Shown: positions 1-8,648, counted from the first letter of the stretch. The stretch: 40,601 nucleotides of DNA from TMED27 sp964350695 (GCA_964350695.1 CAYGKM010000013.1:1-40601); one strand, 5' to 3'. Numbers and translations are program-made. Notes: generated from the sequence alone by a model not told the origin.

Positions 1-584
1 AAACAAACCGCGGTGAGCGTGCGTTTGATATTTATTCCCGTCTTTTGAAAGAGCGCATCATCTTCCTGACAGGGGAGGTGAATGACCATGTTTCATCATT
101 GATCTGTGCGCAGCTTTTGTTCCTCGAATCCGAAAATCCGAAGAAAGAAATTTCGTTTTACATCAATTCACCGGGCGGCGTTGTGACATCCGGCTTGGCG
201 ATGTATGACACCATGCAATATATTAAGCCGGAGGTTTCTACCGTGTGTATCGGGCAGGCAGCCTCTATGGGGTCGTTGCTATTGGCGGCGGGCGCAAAGG
301 GCAAGCGATTCTCTCTTCCTAACTCACGGATCATGGTTCACCAGCCATCAGGCGGCGCGCGCGGGCAGGCGACGGATATTGAAATTCAGGCGCGTGAAAT
401 CTTGCGCTTGCGTCAACGGTTGAACGAGATTTATGTTCATCATACAGGCCAAAAGCTTGATCAAATAGAGGCTGGAATGGAACGTGACAACTTTATGAGT
501 GCCGAAGAGGCGCAAAAATGGGGTTTGATCGACACAGTCGTACAACATAATGTTGTGTCTGACCCTGATAGTAAGAAGAAGTAA
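1..584 (+). CDS. clpP: ATP-dependent Clp protease proteolytic subunit (5'-truncated)
   Basis: This is the 3' part of the serine peptidase ClpP, which forms the tetradecameric proteolytic chamber used by Clp ATPases. The reading frame is open to the left edge (first whole codon at base 3, reading TNRGERAFDIYSRLLKER), so the start lies outside the window. A TTG at 45 is an internal codon, not the start. The catalytic triad context is visible: Ser in GQAASMGSLL, His in IMVHQPSGG, and the Asp of WGLID near the C-terminus. Only roughly the first 15–20 residues should be missing. The next gene is lon, 107 bp downstream, with no clpX between them, which is unusual for the clpP–clpX–lon order seen in many alphaproteobacteria. 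I see no terminator in the gap. Confidence 0.97.
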   Translation, partial: TNRGERAFDIYSRLLKERIIFLTGEVNDHVSSLICAQLLFLESENPKKEISFYINSPGGVVTSGLAMYDTMQYIKPEVSTVCIGQAASMGSLLLAAGAKGKRFSLPNSRIMVHQPSGGARGQATDIEIQAREILRLRQRLNEIYVHHTGQKLDQIEAGMERDNFMSAEEAQKWGLIDTVVQHNVVSDPDSKKK

Positions 585-691
585 CACAAAATAAACGCTT
601 TTTGGGTTATGATATGGAATGACTTGATTTTGGGGTTTTCCGCACCAAATCTTTCAAACCAGATGAATTTTATTAGAAGTTAGGATTCCCT

Positions 692-3112
692 ATGATCGGC
701 CAATCAAAGCCTTTTCCCCAAACGCTTGCCACCTTGCCTTTGCGCGATATTGTTGTGTTTCCGCACATGATTGTTCCGCTGTTTGTGGGTAGAGAAAAAT
801 CGGTAAAAGCGCTTGAAACCGTGATGCATAATGACAAGCAGATTTTGCTTGTGACGCAGAAATCCCCCTCGGAGGATGATCCAGGGCCGGAAGACTTGTA
901 TGAAATCGGCACAATCGGCACGATTCTGCAGCTTTTGAAGCTCCCTGACGGCACTGTGAAGGTGCTTGTTGAGGGCGGTGCGCGCGTTAAAATCGATTCT
1001 TACGATAATGACGGCGAGTATTTAAAAGCGGATATTAGTGAGATTATTGATTCTGCGCCTGTTTCTGATGAGTTAGAGGCGCTTTCCCGCGCTGTTACAA
1101 CGCATTTTGAGCAGTATGTGAAGCTTAATAAGAAGATTCCGCCGGAAGTCATTGTTTCTGTTAATCAAATTGAAGAACCATCCAAGATGGCGGACACGAT
1201 TGCCTCGCATTTGGCGTTGAAGATCGAGCAAAAACAAGAGCTTCTCGAGATTTCATCGACAGCGGAGCGTTTGGAGAAGATTTATTCCTTCATGGAAGGC
1301 GAAATTGGCGTTTTGCAGGTTGAAAAGCGTGTGAGGGGCCGTGTTAAGCGTCAAATGGAGAAAACCCAGCGCGAGTATTATTTGAATGAGCAAATGAAGG
1401 CCATTCAAAAGGAGCTTGGTGAAGGCGAAGACGGTCTGGACGAGATTGGCGAGCTGGAAAAGCAAATCGAAGAGGCGAAATTCCCGAAAGACGCGAAAGA
1501 GCGCGCCCAAAAAGAAGTAAAAAAACTTCGCCAGATGTCTCCGATGTCTGCGGAGGCGACTGTTGTACGCAATTATCTGGATTGGCTTTTGAATGTGCCG
1601 TGGTCAAAGAGATCACGCGTGAAAAAGGATATCAAACTTGCGAAGAAGGTGCTTGATACAGACCATTATGGTTTGGAGAAGGTCAAAGAGCGCATATTAG
1701 AGTATCTGGCCGTGCAGCAGCGCACGAAAAAGGTTAAAGGTCCGATCCTTTGTTTGATCGGGCCGCCAGGGGTGGGGAAGACCTCTTTGGGTAAATCAAT
1801 CGCGCGGGCAACGAATCGTGAGTTTGTGCGGATGTCTTTAGGCGGCGTGCGTGATGAAAGCGAAATTCGCGGTCACCGCCGTACCTATATCGGCGCGATG
1901 CCGGGTAAAATTATTCAAGGGATGAAAAAGGCGAAGGTGACAAACCCGCTTTTCTTGCTTGATGAGATTGACAAGCTTGGCTCTGATTGGCGCGGAGACC
2001 CTTCTTCTGCGCTGCTTGAGGTGCTTGACCCTGAACAAAACAGCACATTCCAAGATCACTATATAGAGCTTGAATATGATTTATCGGATGTGATGTTCGT
2101 GTGTACGGCCAATAATTTGGCGACGATGCCCCGTCCGCTTCTTGATCGTATGGAGCTGATCCGTATTTCAGGCTACACGGAAGATGAAAAAGTGGAAATC
2201 GCGAAACAGCACTTGCTTAAGAAGCAAATGGACGCTGCAGGTCTTAAAAAGAACGAGTTCTCGCTTAGCGATAATGCGATGCGTGAATTGATTCGGTATT
2301 ACACACGTGAAGCGGGTGTACGGTCTTTGGAGCGCGAGCTTGCCAATCTGTGCCGTAAGGCGATTAAAGATATCCTTATGAAGGGCCGCAAGAAGGTGAC
2401 GATTACGCCGCGTTCTTTAGGGAAATATGCGGGCGTGCGGAAATTCCGCCTTCGCGAAATTGATGACACGAACAGCGTCGGCGTTGTATCGGGCTTGTCT
2501 TATTCAGAGGCCGGCGGTTCTATCTTGCAGATCGAAGCCGTGGATTATGAAGGTAAGGACGGTAAAATCTCGGTTACGGGTAACCTGAAAGACGTGATGA
2601 AGGAATCGGTCACGGTTGCGGAGATGTTCGTGAAATCGCGCGCGGCGCAATACGGCATTGATTATGAAGAGCTTCAGAAAAAGCAGATTCACGTTCACGT
2701 TCCCGAAGGGGCCGTGCCGAAAGACGGGCCTTCTGCGGGGGCTGCTATGGTGACCGCGATTGTGTCGTGTTTAACGGGCATTCCGATTGATAATGAGATT
2801 GCCATGACAGGCGAGGTGAACTTGCGCGGTAAGGTCACGGAAATCGGCGGATTGAAGGAAAAGCTTTTGGGCGCGCTTCGCGGCGGCATCAAAAAGGTTC
2901 TGATTCCGGAGGATAACGTGAAAGATCTTGAAGATATTCCTGCGAATGTGAAAAAACAGCTCGAAATTATTGCTGTGAAGAACATTGATGAGGTGCTTGC
3001 TCACGCTCTTATAGAGGTTCCAACCCCGATAGAAGCCAAGAAATCCGGCGAAATTGAAGAAATTGCCTCAAAAACAGCAGAAAATAAGGGCGAAGACGTA
3101 ATTCGCCATTGA
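692..3112 (+). CDS. lon: ATP-dependent protease Lon
   Basis: Lon is a cytosolic AAA+ serine protease that degrades misfolded and regulatory proteins. The 806-residue length is standard for LonA. The N-terminal substrate-binding domain (LPLRDIVVFPHMIVPLFVGR near residue 15) is followed by a charged coiled-coil region, then the AAA+ module with Walker A GPPGVGKT at 357–364 and Walker B LFLLDEIDKL. The C-terminal protease domain carries Ser681 in KDGPSAGAAM and Lys724 in GGLKEKLLGA, the catalytic dyad. The ATG at 692 is preceded by a weak Shine-Dalgarno-like TAGGA. It lies between clpP and the HU gene, a conserved neighbourhood. A CTTGATT-like element lies at about 623, but I could not match a convincing heat-shock −10. 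Confidence 0.98.
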   Translation: MIGQSKPFPQTLATLPLRDIVVFPHMIVPLFVGREKSVKALETVMHNDKQILLVTQKSPSEDDPGPEDLYEIGTIGTILQLLKLPDGTVKVLVEGGARVKIDSYDNDGEYLKADISEIIDSAPVSDELEALSRAVTTHFEQYVKLNKKIPPEVIVSVNQIEEPSKMADTIASHLALKIEQKQELLEISSTAERLEKIYSFMEGEIGVLQVEKRVRGRVKRQMEKTQREYYLNEQMKAIQKELGEGEDGLDEIGELEKQIEEAKFPKDAKERAQKEVKKLRQMSPMSAEATVVRNYLDWLLNVPWSKRSRVKKDIKLAKKVLDTDHYGLEKVKERILEYLAVQQRTKKVKGPILCLIGPPGVGKTSLGKSIARATNREFVRMSLGGVRDESEIRGHRRTYIGAMPGKIIQGMKKAKVTNPLFLLDEIDKLGSDWRGDPSSALLEVLDPEQNSTFQDHYIELEYDLSDVMFVCTANNLATMPRPLLDRMELIRISGYTEDEKVEIAKQHLLKKQMDAAGLKKNEFSLSDNAMRELIRYYTREAGVRSLERELANLCRKAIKDILMKGRKKVTITPRSLGKYAGVRKFRLREIDDTNSVGVVSGLSYSEAGGSILQIEAVDYEGKDGKISVTGNLKDVMKESVTVAEMFVKSRAAQYGIDYEELQKKQIHVHVPEGAVPKDGPSAGAAMVTAIVSCLTGIPIDNEIAMTGEVNLRGKVTEIGGLKEKLLGALRGGIKKVLIPEDNVKDLEDIPANVKKQLEIIAVKNIDEVLAHALIEVPTPIEAKKSGEIEEIASKTAENKGEDVIRH

Positions 3113-3229
3113 CTCTGCTTCGAAAAAGGTCCTAAATCTCAATACAAACGATGAAAAACCTTGATGGCCGTGTGTTTGAAGGGCGTTTCATTTCAATTTG
3201 CTTAACTCTAACTTAAAGGGGATTTCCTT

Positions 3230-3508
3230 ATGAACAAGCAAGATCTAGTAGCAAAAGTGGCTTCTACAGCCGATATTCCAAAAACTAAAGCCGCAGCAGC
3301 AGTTGATGCTGTTATTGATGCCGTTAAAGGCGCTTTGAAAAAAGGCGATGACGTGCGTCTCGTTGGTTTCGGTACATTCTCTGTAGCTCAACGCGCAGCG
3401 ACAACAGGCCGTAACCCACGTACAGGTGAGCCGATCAAAATTCCAGCTTCTAAACAGCCTAAATTCAAAGCTGGTAAAGAGCTTAAAGAAGCCGTTAACA
3501 AGAAATAA
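3230..3508 (+). CDS. hupB: DNA-binding protein HU
   Basis: This is a small nucleoid-associated protein of the HU/IHF family that bends and compacts DNA, acting as a dimer. At 92 residues it has the usual length. It starts MNKQDLVAKVA and contains the family signature GFGTFSVAQRAATTGRNPRTGEPIKIPA, which is the beta-arm that enters the minor groove, with the intercalating Pro in the RNPRTG segment. A strong ribosome-binding site (AAAGGGG) lies before the ATG. The position directly after lon fits HU-beta (hupB) in many proteobacteria, although HU-alpha and HU-beta cannot be told apart by sequence alone here. It is followed at once by an intrinsic terminator, so it probably closes its transcription unit. 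Confidence 0.96.
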   Translation: MNKQDLVAKVASTADIPKTKAAAAVDAVIDAVKGALKKGDDVRLVGFGTFSVAQRAATTGRNPRTGEPIKIPASKQPKFKAGKELKEAVNKK

Positions 3509-3529
3509 GTCGACGCTTTTTAAAATTAG

Positions 3530-3560
3530 AAAGCCCTGCAGCGATGCGGGGCTTTTTTTT
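3530..3560 (+). terminator. Intrinsic terminator of the HU gene
   Basis: An 11-bp stem (AAAGCCCTGCA pairing with TGCGGGGCTTT, one G·T wobble) closes a GCGA tetraloop at 3541–3544 and runs into eight Ts. It begins about 20 bases after the HU stop codon. This is a textbook Rho-independent terminator and the clearest one in the window. Confidence 0.92.
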
Positions 3561-3622
3561 ATGGTTGTTTGCATAATTTTTTATTGTTATGACATTGCAT
3601 CATCTTTTTTCTGAGTGAGATA

Positions 3623-4444
3623 ATGAGTTTAAAACAATCGCATGGCTTGGCCGTAAATTCTTCCGTTTATACGGATACACCCTCGGCGGAATGGCAGAAC
3701 GGTAATAATGCGGTATTCGGCGGTTGGACGATGTTTAAGGCTTGTGAAGTGGCCATCATCCATGCCAACACATTTTCTGCATATAATCATGCGCTTGATG
3801 ATTTGCCAGAAGTGCCTGAGTTCCAGATGCAGGATTTTCAATTTTTGCGCCCCGGGAAAGTGGGCGTTCCTATACGTTTTGATGTCTCCAGCGATAAAGA
3901 CGGCATTGTTTCCGTTGTGGCAACGGATCAATGTGATGACCGTATCTTAGAGGCTTCATTCAGATGTTCGGCACAGGTAGCGCAGTATACGGAAGCAGAG
4001 ATGGTTAAATTGCTGGAGGTTATGTCACTTCTGGATATGGAAGGCGGGCGTGCCACGAATATACAGCACCCCCATAGAGACAGTCAGGTTTGCGTAACGG
4101 CCTCTATTAAAAATTTAAGCCTGTATGATGTAGGGGCTTATAGAAGCCGCCTTCCCGAGGGACGTTTTGATCTTATGGGGTTTAGAGAGGCGCGGATTCA
4201 AAATGCGCAAGATTTAGGGCGCGTTGATGGGCGCTATTTTTGTATTGGTGAGCAGGTTTCCGAGAGTTTGAGGTCTGTGACGATGGAGATTGGCTGCGCT
4301 GAAGACGGTTTGGTGTTTGCGCATGTCGGGGGTATGACCTTCGTGAATGTGGATCGCCATACTCAAAAATCAGTGCCTATGCTTTGGCGCGCCGCCGCGG
4401 ATGATATAGACCCTGATGAGCCGATAGGCGTGAAAAGAGCATAA
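3623..4444 (+). CDS. Thioesterase-like (double hot-dog) family protein
   Basis: The 273-residue product resembles acyl-CoA thioesterases of the TesB/4HBT_3 type. The N-terminal half has the pattern WQNGNNAVFGGWTMFKAC, where the FGGW loop matches the hot-dog helix start, followed by RPGKVGVPIRFDV, a typical central beta segment. The C-terminal half (about 150–273) is of a length fitting a second hot-dog, including GRYFCIGEQVSES and VFAHVGGMTFVNV. The natural substrate is not evident; the family usually hydrolyses acyl-CoA thioesters. The start ATG at 3623 follows GAGTGAGA. The gene stands alone after the HU terminator and before tRNA-Val, with a possible weak promoter (TTGTTT…TATGAC) in 3565–3593. 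The family call is moderate because similarity was judged by eye. Confidence 0.6.
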   Translation: MSLKQSHGLAVNSSVYTDTPSAEWQNGNNAVFGGWTMFKACEVAIIHANTFSAYNHALDDLPEVPEFQMQDFQFLRPGKVGVPIRFDVSSDKDGIVSVVATDQCDDRILEASFRCSAQVAQYTEAEMVKLLEVMSLLDMEGGRATNIQHPHRDSQVCVTASIKNLSLYDVGAYRSRLPEGRFDLMGFREARIQNAQDLGRVDGRYFCIGEQVSESLRSVTMEIGCAEDGLVFAHVGGMTFVNVDRHTQKSVPMLWRAAADDIDPDEPIGVKRA

Positions 4445-4460
4445 AATTACTATTCAATGC

Positions 4461-4489
4461 TTGATTTTTATTCGGTGGATGATTAAACA
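4461..4489 (+). promoter_or_regulatory. Putative sigma-70-type promoter for tRNA-Val
   Basis: TTGATT at 4461–4466 and TAAACA at 4484–4489 are separated by 17 bp, ending 19 bases before the mature tRNA-Val 5' end. The same two hexamers at the same spacing occur before nuoG. This is inferred from pattern only. Confidence 0.45.
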
Positions 4490-4508
4490 TACGCATTCAC
4501 CACTTTGG

Positions 4509-4583
4509 GGGCGATTAGCTCAGTGGTAGAGCGCCTCGTTTACACCGAGGATGTCGGCAGTTCGACCCTGTCATCGCCCACCA
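4509..4583 (+). tRNA. tRNA-Val (anticodon TAC)
   Basis: A 75-base cloverleaf is readable. The acceptor stem GGGCGAT pairs with ATCGCCC and is followed by the discriminator A and an encoded CCA. The anticodon stem CCTCG/CGAGG encloses the loop TTTACAC, giving anticodon TAC for valine GTA-type codons. The D-arm is TTAGCTCAGTGGTAGAGC and the T-arm has loop TTCGACC. A tRNA-Val/tRNA-Asp pair between the HU gene and nuoA is typical of alphaproteobacteria; here about 4.1 kb separates the two. Confidence 0.97.
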
Positions 4584-4684
4584 TTCTTCCCAATTTCTTA
4601 TCTGACAGTGTTACTCGTTGCTCGTGACCGAATAGGTCACTTCGCGCCTCGTGCCTCGTCAGATAAGAAATTGCTTCGAATGGT
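4580..4684. repeat. Large inverted repeat beginning in the tRNA-Val 3' end
   Basis: A perfect 16-bp inverted repeat (CAATTTCTTATCTGAC at 4591–4606 and its complement at 4658–4673) is extended, after a 4×4 mismatch, by 7 more paired bases (ACCATTC at 4580–4586 with GAATGGT at 4678–4684). The left outer arm overlaps the discriminator base and CCA of tRNA-Val. Inside lies a second perfect hairpin, GTGACC (4624–4629) and GGTCAC (4635–4640), with a 5-base loop. There is no T-tract, so it is not a standard terminator. It could be a REP/MITE-like element, a cruciform or an RNA-processing structure. Confidence 0.85.
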
Positions 4685-4737
4685 GCTACTTCTCAAAAAT
4701 CTTTGACGTTTGGTGTGAATGCATCTAAATAAAGCGC

Positions 4738-5985
4738 ATGGTTCAGATCATTAAAACACCGCGTCATAAGACGCATGCCGTGAAAGTTCGTAATGTCACG
4801 CTTGGTGGCGGCGGCCCGATCGTGGTGCAATCCATGACGAATACGGATACGGCGGATGTGGCGAAGACGCTGGAGCAGGTGAAGCAATTGTTTATGGCGG
4901 GGTCTGAGATCGTGCGCATTACCGTCAATGACGAGAACGCCGCCAAGGGGGCGATTGCGCTTCGCGAGGCTTTGGATAAAGAGGGCCTTGATGTACCGCT
5001 GGCGGGGTGTTTTCATTATAACGGGCATACGCTGCTTAATGATTATCCTGAGTTGTGTGAGGCACTTGATAAATACCGTATCAATCCTGGCAATGTAGGT
5101 TTCGGGAAGAAGAAAGATGCGCAGTTCGAGATGATGCTGGAGAAGGCCGCGCAGTATAATAAGGCGGTGCGGATTGGCGTGAATTGGGGGTCTTTGGACG
5201 CCGCGCTAGCCACCAAGCTTATGGATGAGAACGCACAGCGCGCAGAGCCGTGGGATGCCGATAGTGTGATGCGTGAAACGCTGGTGCAGTCGGCTTTGCT
5301 CTCGGCGGAAAAGGCGATTGATGTGGGTCTGCGGCCAGATCAGATTATTCTGTCGGCCAAGGTTTCGCGGGTTCAGGATTTGATTGCGGTGTATCGGGAG
5401 CTGGCGAAGCGTACGAATTATGCGCTGCATCTCGGTCTGACCGAAGCGGGGATGTCTTCGAAGGGGATTGTCGCGACCGCGCTGGCGGAAGGGATTCTGC
5501 TCAATGAAGGGATTGGCGATACGATTCGTGCCTCCCTTACACCCGAGCCGAATGGGGATCGGACTTTGGAAGTTAAAGTCTGTAAGGAGATTTTGCAGGC
5601 TCTGGGCTTGCGGAGCTTTACGCCAGAGGTGGCGGCGTGTCCGGGGTGCGGGCGCACGACCAGCACATTTTTTCAAGAGCTTGCGCAGGATATTCAGCGG
5701 CACTTAGATATCAATATGCCGAAATGGAAAGAGAAATATGCGGGCGTGGAAACGCTGAAAGTCGCGGTAATGGGCTGTATTGTGAATGGACCGGGGGAGA
5801 GCAAGCACGCGGATATCGGGATTTCATTGCCGGGCACGGGTGAGTCTCCGGTTGCGCCTGTGTTTATTGACGGCAAGAAAGCGCATACGCTGCGCGGTGA
5901 TAATATCGCGGGGGATTTTCAGGAACTCGTCGAGGACTATATCGTTAGAAGATATGGAAGCAACGAAAGACAGGCCGCAGAATGA
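4738..5985 (+). CDS. ispG: 4-hydroxy-3-methylbut-2-en-1-yl diphosphate synthase
   Basis: IspG (GcpE) converts 2-C-methyl-D-erythritol 2,4-cyclodiphosphate to HMBPP, the penultimate step of the MEP isoprenoid pathway, using a 4Fe-4S cluster. The 415-residue product has the family N-terminus (PIVVQSMTNTDTADV), the TIM-barrel core with LTEAGM, and the cluster ligands Cys301 and Cys304 in CPGCGR and Cys347 in MGCIVNGPGE. The ATG at 4738 has no strong ribosome-binding site but gives the expected length. The gene follows the tRNA-Val palindrome. Its stop overlaps the start of the next gene as ATGA, an unusual coupling because the two products share no obvious pathway. Confidence 0.97.
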   Translation: MVQIIKTPRHKTHAVKVRNVTLGGGGPIVVQSMTNTDTADVAKTLEQVKQLFMAGSEIVRITVNDENAAKGAIALREALDKEGLDVPLAGCFHYNGHTLLNDYPELCEALDKYRINPGNVGFGKKKDAQFEMMLEKAAQYNKAVRIGVNWGSLDAALATKLMDENAQRAEPWDADSVMRETLVQSALLSAEKAIDVGLRPDQIILSAKVSRVQDLIAVYRELAKRTNYALHLGLTEAGMSSKGIVATALAEGILLNEGIGDTIRASLTPEPNGDRTLEVKVCKEILQALGLRSFTPEVAACPGCGRTTSTFFQELAQDIQRHLDINMPKWKEKYAGVETLKVAVMGCIVNGPGESKHADIGISLPGTGESPVAPVFIDGKKAHTLRGDNIAGDFQELVEDYIVRRYGSNERQAAE

Positions 5986-7436
5986 AACTCAAGAATAAAT
6001 CCCTCCTAAAAGACAAAGCATACATTAACGGCGAATGGGTCAGTGGATCCAAGACCTTCGATGTTGTGAATCCCTCGACGGGCGATGTGATTGCATCGGT
6101 TGCGGATCTGGGCGCAAAAGAAACCGAAAGCGCGATTAAAGCTGCCAAGGATGCTTTTCCCGCATGGGCGGCGAAAACCGCTAAGGCGCGGGCGGCGATT
6201 TTGAGGAAATGGTATCAGCTGATTTTGGATAACAAGGAAGACCTTGGCGCGATTATGACCGCAGAGCAGGGTAAGCCTTTAGCCGAGGCCATCGGTGAGG
6301 TGGCTTATGGCGCGGATTTCGTGGAATGGTTCGCCGAGGAAGGCAAGCGCGCCTATGGCGATATTATTCCGCATGTGGCCGATGGTACGCGCATTATGAC
6401 GCTTAAGCAGCCTGTGGGCGTGTGCGCGATGATTACGCCGTGGAATTTTCCATCTGCAATGATTACCCGCAAGATGCCGCCGGCTTTGGCGGTGGGCTGC
6501 ACCGTGATTTCCAAGCCTGCGGAGAATACGCCGCTTTCCGCTCTGGCGCTGGCTGTGCTGGCCGAGGAAGCGGGCTTCCCCAAAGGCGTTATAAACATTG
6601 TTACCACTAGCAATTCTTCGGAAGTCGGTAAAGCGATGTGCGAGAGCAATGATGTGCGTAAGCTCTCCTTCACGGGTTCGACCAAGGTGGGCAAAATATT
6701 GATGGCGCAATGCGCTGATACCATGAAAAAGCTCTCGCTTGAGCTTGGCGGTAATGCGCCGTTTATTGTTTTTGACGATGCGGATTTGGATGCGGCGACA
6801 GACGGGTTGATAGCGGGGAAGTTCCGTAATTGCGGGCAGGTCTGTATCGCGCCGAACCGCGTTTATGTTCAGGGCAGTATTTATGATAAGTTTGCTGAAA
6901 TTCTCGTGAAGAAGGTCAAAGCCCTTAAAGTCGCGGACGGGTTTGAAGATGGTGCAACCATGGGGCCTTTGATTGATGAGGCGGGCTTAGAGAAGGTCAA
7001 AGATCATGTTGCCGATGCAAAAGATAAAGGCGCAGTTGTTAAAACAGGCGGCGAGCCGCATGAAAAGGGAGGATTATTTTATCAGCCCACGGTTTTGACC
7101 GAGATGGCCGCCGATATGAAAATTGCGAGCGATGAAACCTTCGGCCCTGTTGCAGCGCTGTTCCGCTTTAAAGACGAAGCCGATGTGATTAAGCAGGCCA
7201 ATGACACGATCTACGGGCTTGCTTCATATTTCTACGCATCGGATATGGCGGGGGTGTGGCGCGTTGCCGAGGCGCTTGAATACGGGATGGTGGGCGTGAA
7301 TACAGGCCGGATATCCAACGAGGTCGCACCGTTTGGCGGGGTGAAGCATTCCGGTTTTGGGCGTGAAGGTTCAAAATACGGGATTGATGAATTTCTTGAA
7401 ATCAAGGCTGTGCATCTGGGTGGTCTGGGCCGTTAA
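5982..7436 (+). CDS. gabD: NAD(P)-dependent succinate-semialdehyde dehydrogenase
   Basis: This aldehyde dehydrogenase superfamily enzyme most resembles GabD, which oxidises succinate semialdehyde to succinate in the GABA shunt. Its 484 residues match the usual length. Visible motifs are the cofactor and active-site segment ITPWNFPSAMITRK, Glu254 in SLELGGNAPF (general base), and the nucleophile Cys288 in CGQVCIAPNR. The C-terminal EVAPFGGVKHSGFGREGS is typical of the GabD group. It starts inside the ispG stop codon (ATGA), so translation is probably coupled. No GABA transaminase or permease is nearby. Related dehydrogenases such as glutarate-semialdehyde dehydrogenase cannot be excluded without phylogeny. 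Confidence 0.9.
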   Translation: MKLKNKSLLKDKAYINGEWVSGSKTFDVVNPSTGDVIASVADLGAKETESAIKAAKDAFPAWAAKTAKARAAILRKWYQLILDNKEDLGAIMTAEQGKPLAEAIGEVAYGADFVEWFAEEGKRAYGDIIPHVADGTRIMTLKQPVGVCAMITPWNFPSAMITRKMPPALAVGCTVISKPAENTPLSALALAVLAEEAGFPKGVINIVTTSNSSEVGKAMCESNDVRKLSFTGSTKVGKILMAQCADTMKKLSLELGGNAPFIVFDDADLDAATDGLIAGKFRNCGQVCIAPNRVYVQGSIYDKFAEILVKKVKALKVADGFEDGATMGPLIDEAGLEKVKDHVADAKDKGAVVKTGGEPHEKGGLFYQPTVLTEMAADMKIASDETFGPVAALFRFKDEADVIKQANDTIYGLASYFYASDMAGVWRVAEALEYGMVGVNTGRISNEVAPFGGVKHSGFGREGSKYGIDEFLEIKAVHLGGLGR

Positions 7437-7457
7437 TTTGTTGCGCTGCACCTTGTC

Positions 7458-7486
7458 TTGATTGGCGGTATTTGCGAAGCTTTTAT
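7458..7486 (+). promoter_or_regulatory. Putative promoter for alanine dehydrogenase
   Basis: TTGATT at 7458–7463 is followed after 17 bp by TTTTAT at 7481–7486. A start of transcription near 7494 would leave a short leader that includes the AGAAGGG ribosome-binding site before the ATG at 7511. The −10 match is weak. Confidence 0.35.
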
Positions 7487-7510
7487 CCTTAAGCAGAAGG
7501 GTTTTAAATC

Positions 7511-8632
7511 ATGATCATCGGCGTTCCCAAGGAAATTAAGACATTAGAGCATCGCGTGGGGCTTGTGCCGTCTTCGGTTAAGGAGTTTACGGCGCATGGG
7601 CATGAGGTGATTGTGGAGAGCGGCGCGGGGGCGGCTATTAACTTCTCCGATCAGGATTATCAGCTTGCGGGCGCACGGATTGCTGGCGATGCCAAGGAGG
7701 TGTTCGAACAAGCCGATATGGTTATAAAGGTTAAAGAGCCGCAGGCTTCCGAGATAGCGATGCTGCGCGAGGATCATATTCTGTTCACCTATTTGCATCT
7801 GGCGGCGGATAAAGCGCAGGCCGAAGGGCTTATGAAATCGGGTGCGACCTGCATTGCATATGAAACGGTTACGGGCAAGGACGGGCGCACATTGCCGCTG
7901 CTTCAGCCGATGAGCGAGGTTGCGGGGCGGTTATCCGTTCAAGTGGGCGCGTATCACTTACAAAAGCACAAGGGCGGCACAGGGCGGCTGATCGGCGGTG
8001 TTCCGGGGGTTAAGCCTGCGGAGGTGCTGATTATCGGCGGCGGGGTTGCCGGGTTTCATGCGGCGCAAATGGCGTGCGGTCTGGGCGCGAATGTCACGAT
8101 TCTGGAACGTGATAATAACCGTATGCGGTTTTTGGATGAGTATTTCTTGGGGCGGGCGAATATCGTCTATTCAAGCACGGATTTTCTGGAGCGGGCGGTT
8201 AAATGCTCGGATCTGATTATCGGTTCTGTTCTTATTCCCGGTGCGTCTGCGCCCAAGCTGATTACGCGCGAAATGCTCAAAACCATGATTCCCGGCACGG
8301 TCTTTGTCGATATTGCGATTGATCAGGGGGGCTGCGCCGAAACATCCAAGGCGACAACGCATGATAACCCGACCTATGTTATAGACGGGGTTGTGCATTA
8401 TTGCGTGGCCAATATGCCCGGCGCGGTGCCGCTGTCTTCGGCGCTGGCGCTTAATCACTCGGTCTTGCCGTATGCGCTCGATTTGGCGAATAAGGGCTGG
8501 AAAGCGGCGCTTTCGGATAGTGCGGGTTTCCTTAATGGTTTAAATGTTCAGGGCGGTAAAATTACGCATGAAGCGGTGGCGCAGGCGCTTGATTTAGACT
8601 TTAATTCTGCTCGGGAAACTTTAGCGGCGTAA
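7511..8632 (+). CDS. ald: Alanine dehydrogenase
   Basis: Ald catalyses reversible NAD-dependent oxidative deamination of L-alanine to pyruvate and ammonium in the cytoplasm. The 373-residue length and the opening MIIGVPKEIKTLEHRVGL are diagnostic. The pyruvate-binding Lys75 (in KVKEPQ) and catalytic His96 (in YLHLAADK) are in place, and the Rossmann motif GGGVAGFHAAQ occupies the centre. A good Shine-Dalgarno (AGAAGGG) precedes the ATG. It lies 74 bp after gabD and before tRNA-Asp. It may have its own promoter or read through from gabD. Confidence 0.97.
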   Translation: MIIGVPKEIKTLEHRVGLVPSSVKEFTAHGHEVIVESGAGAAINFSDQDYQLAGARIAGDAKEVFEQADMVIKVKEPQASEIAMLREDHILFTYLHLAADKAQAEGLMKSGATCIAYETVTGKDGRTLPLLQPMSEVAGRLSVQVGAYHLQKHKGGTGRLIGGVPGVKPAEVLIIGGGVAGFHAAQMACGLGANVTILERDNNRMRFLDEYFLGRANIVYSSTDFLERAVKCSDLIIGSVLIPGASAPKLITREMLKTMIPGTVFVDIAIDQGGCAETSKATTHDNPTYVIDGVVHYCVANMPGAVPLSSALALNHSVLPYALDLANKGWKAALSDSAGFLNGLNVQGGKITHEAVAQALDLDFNSARETLAA

Positions 8633-8648
8633 AAGTGACAAAAGTGCG

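Noticed and set aside
623..652. A heat-shock (sigma-32) promoter before lon
   Set aside because: CTTGATT fits the −35 but no convincing −10 is found at the right distance.
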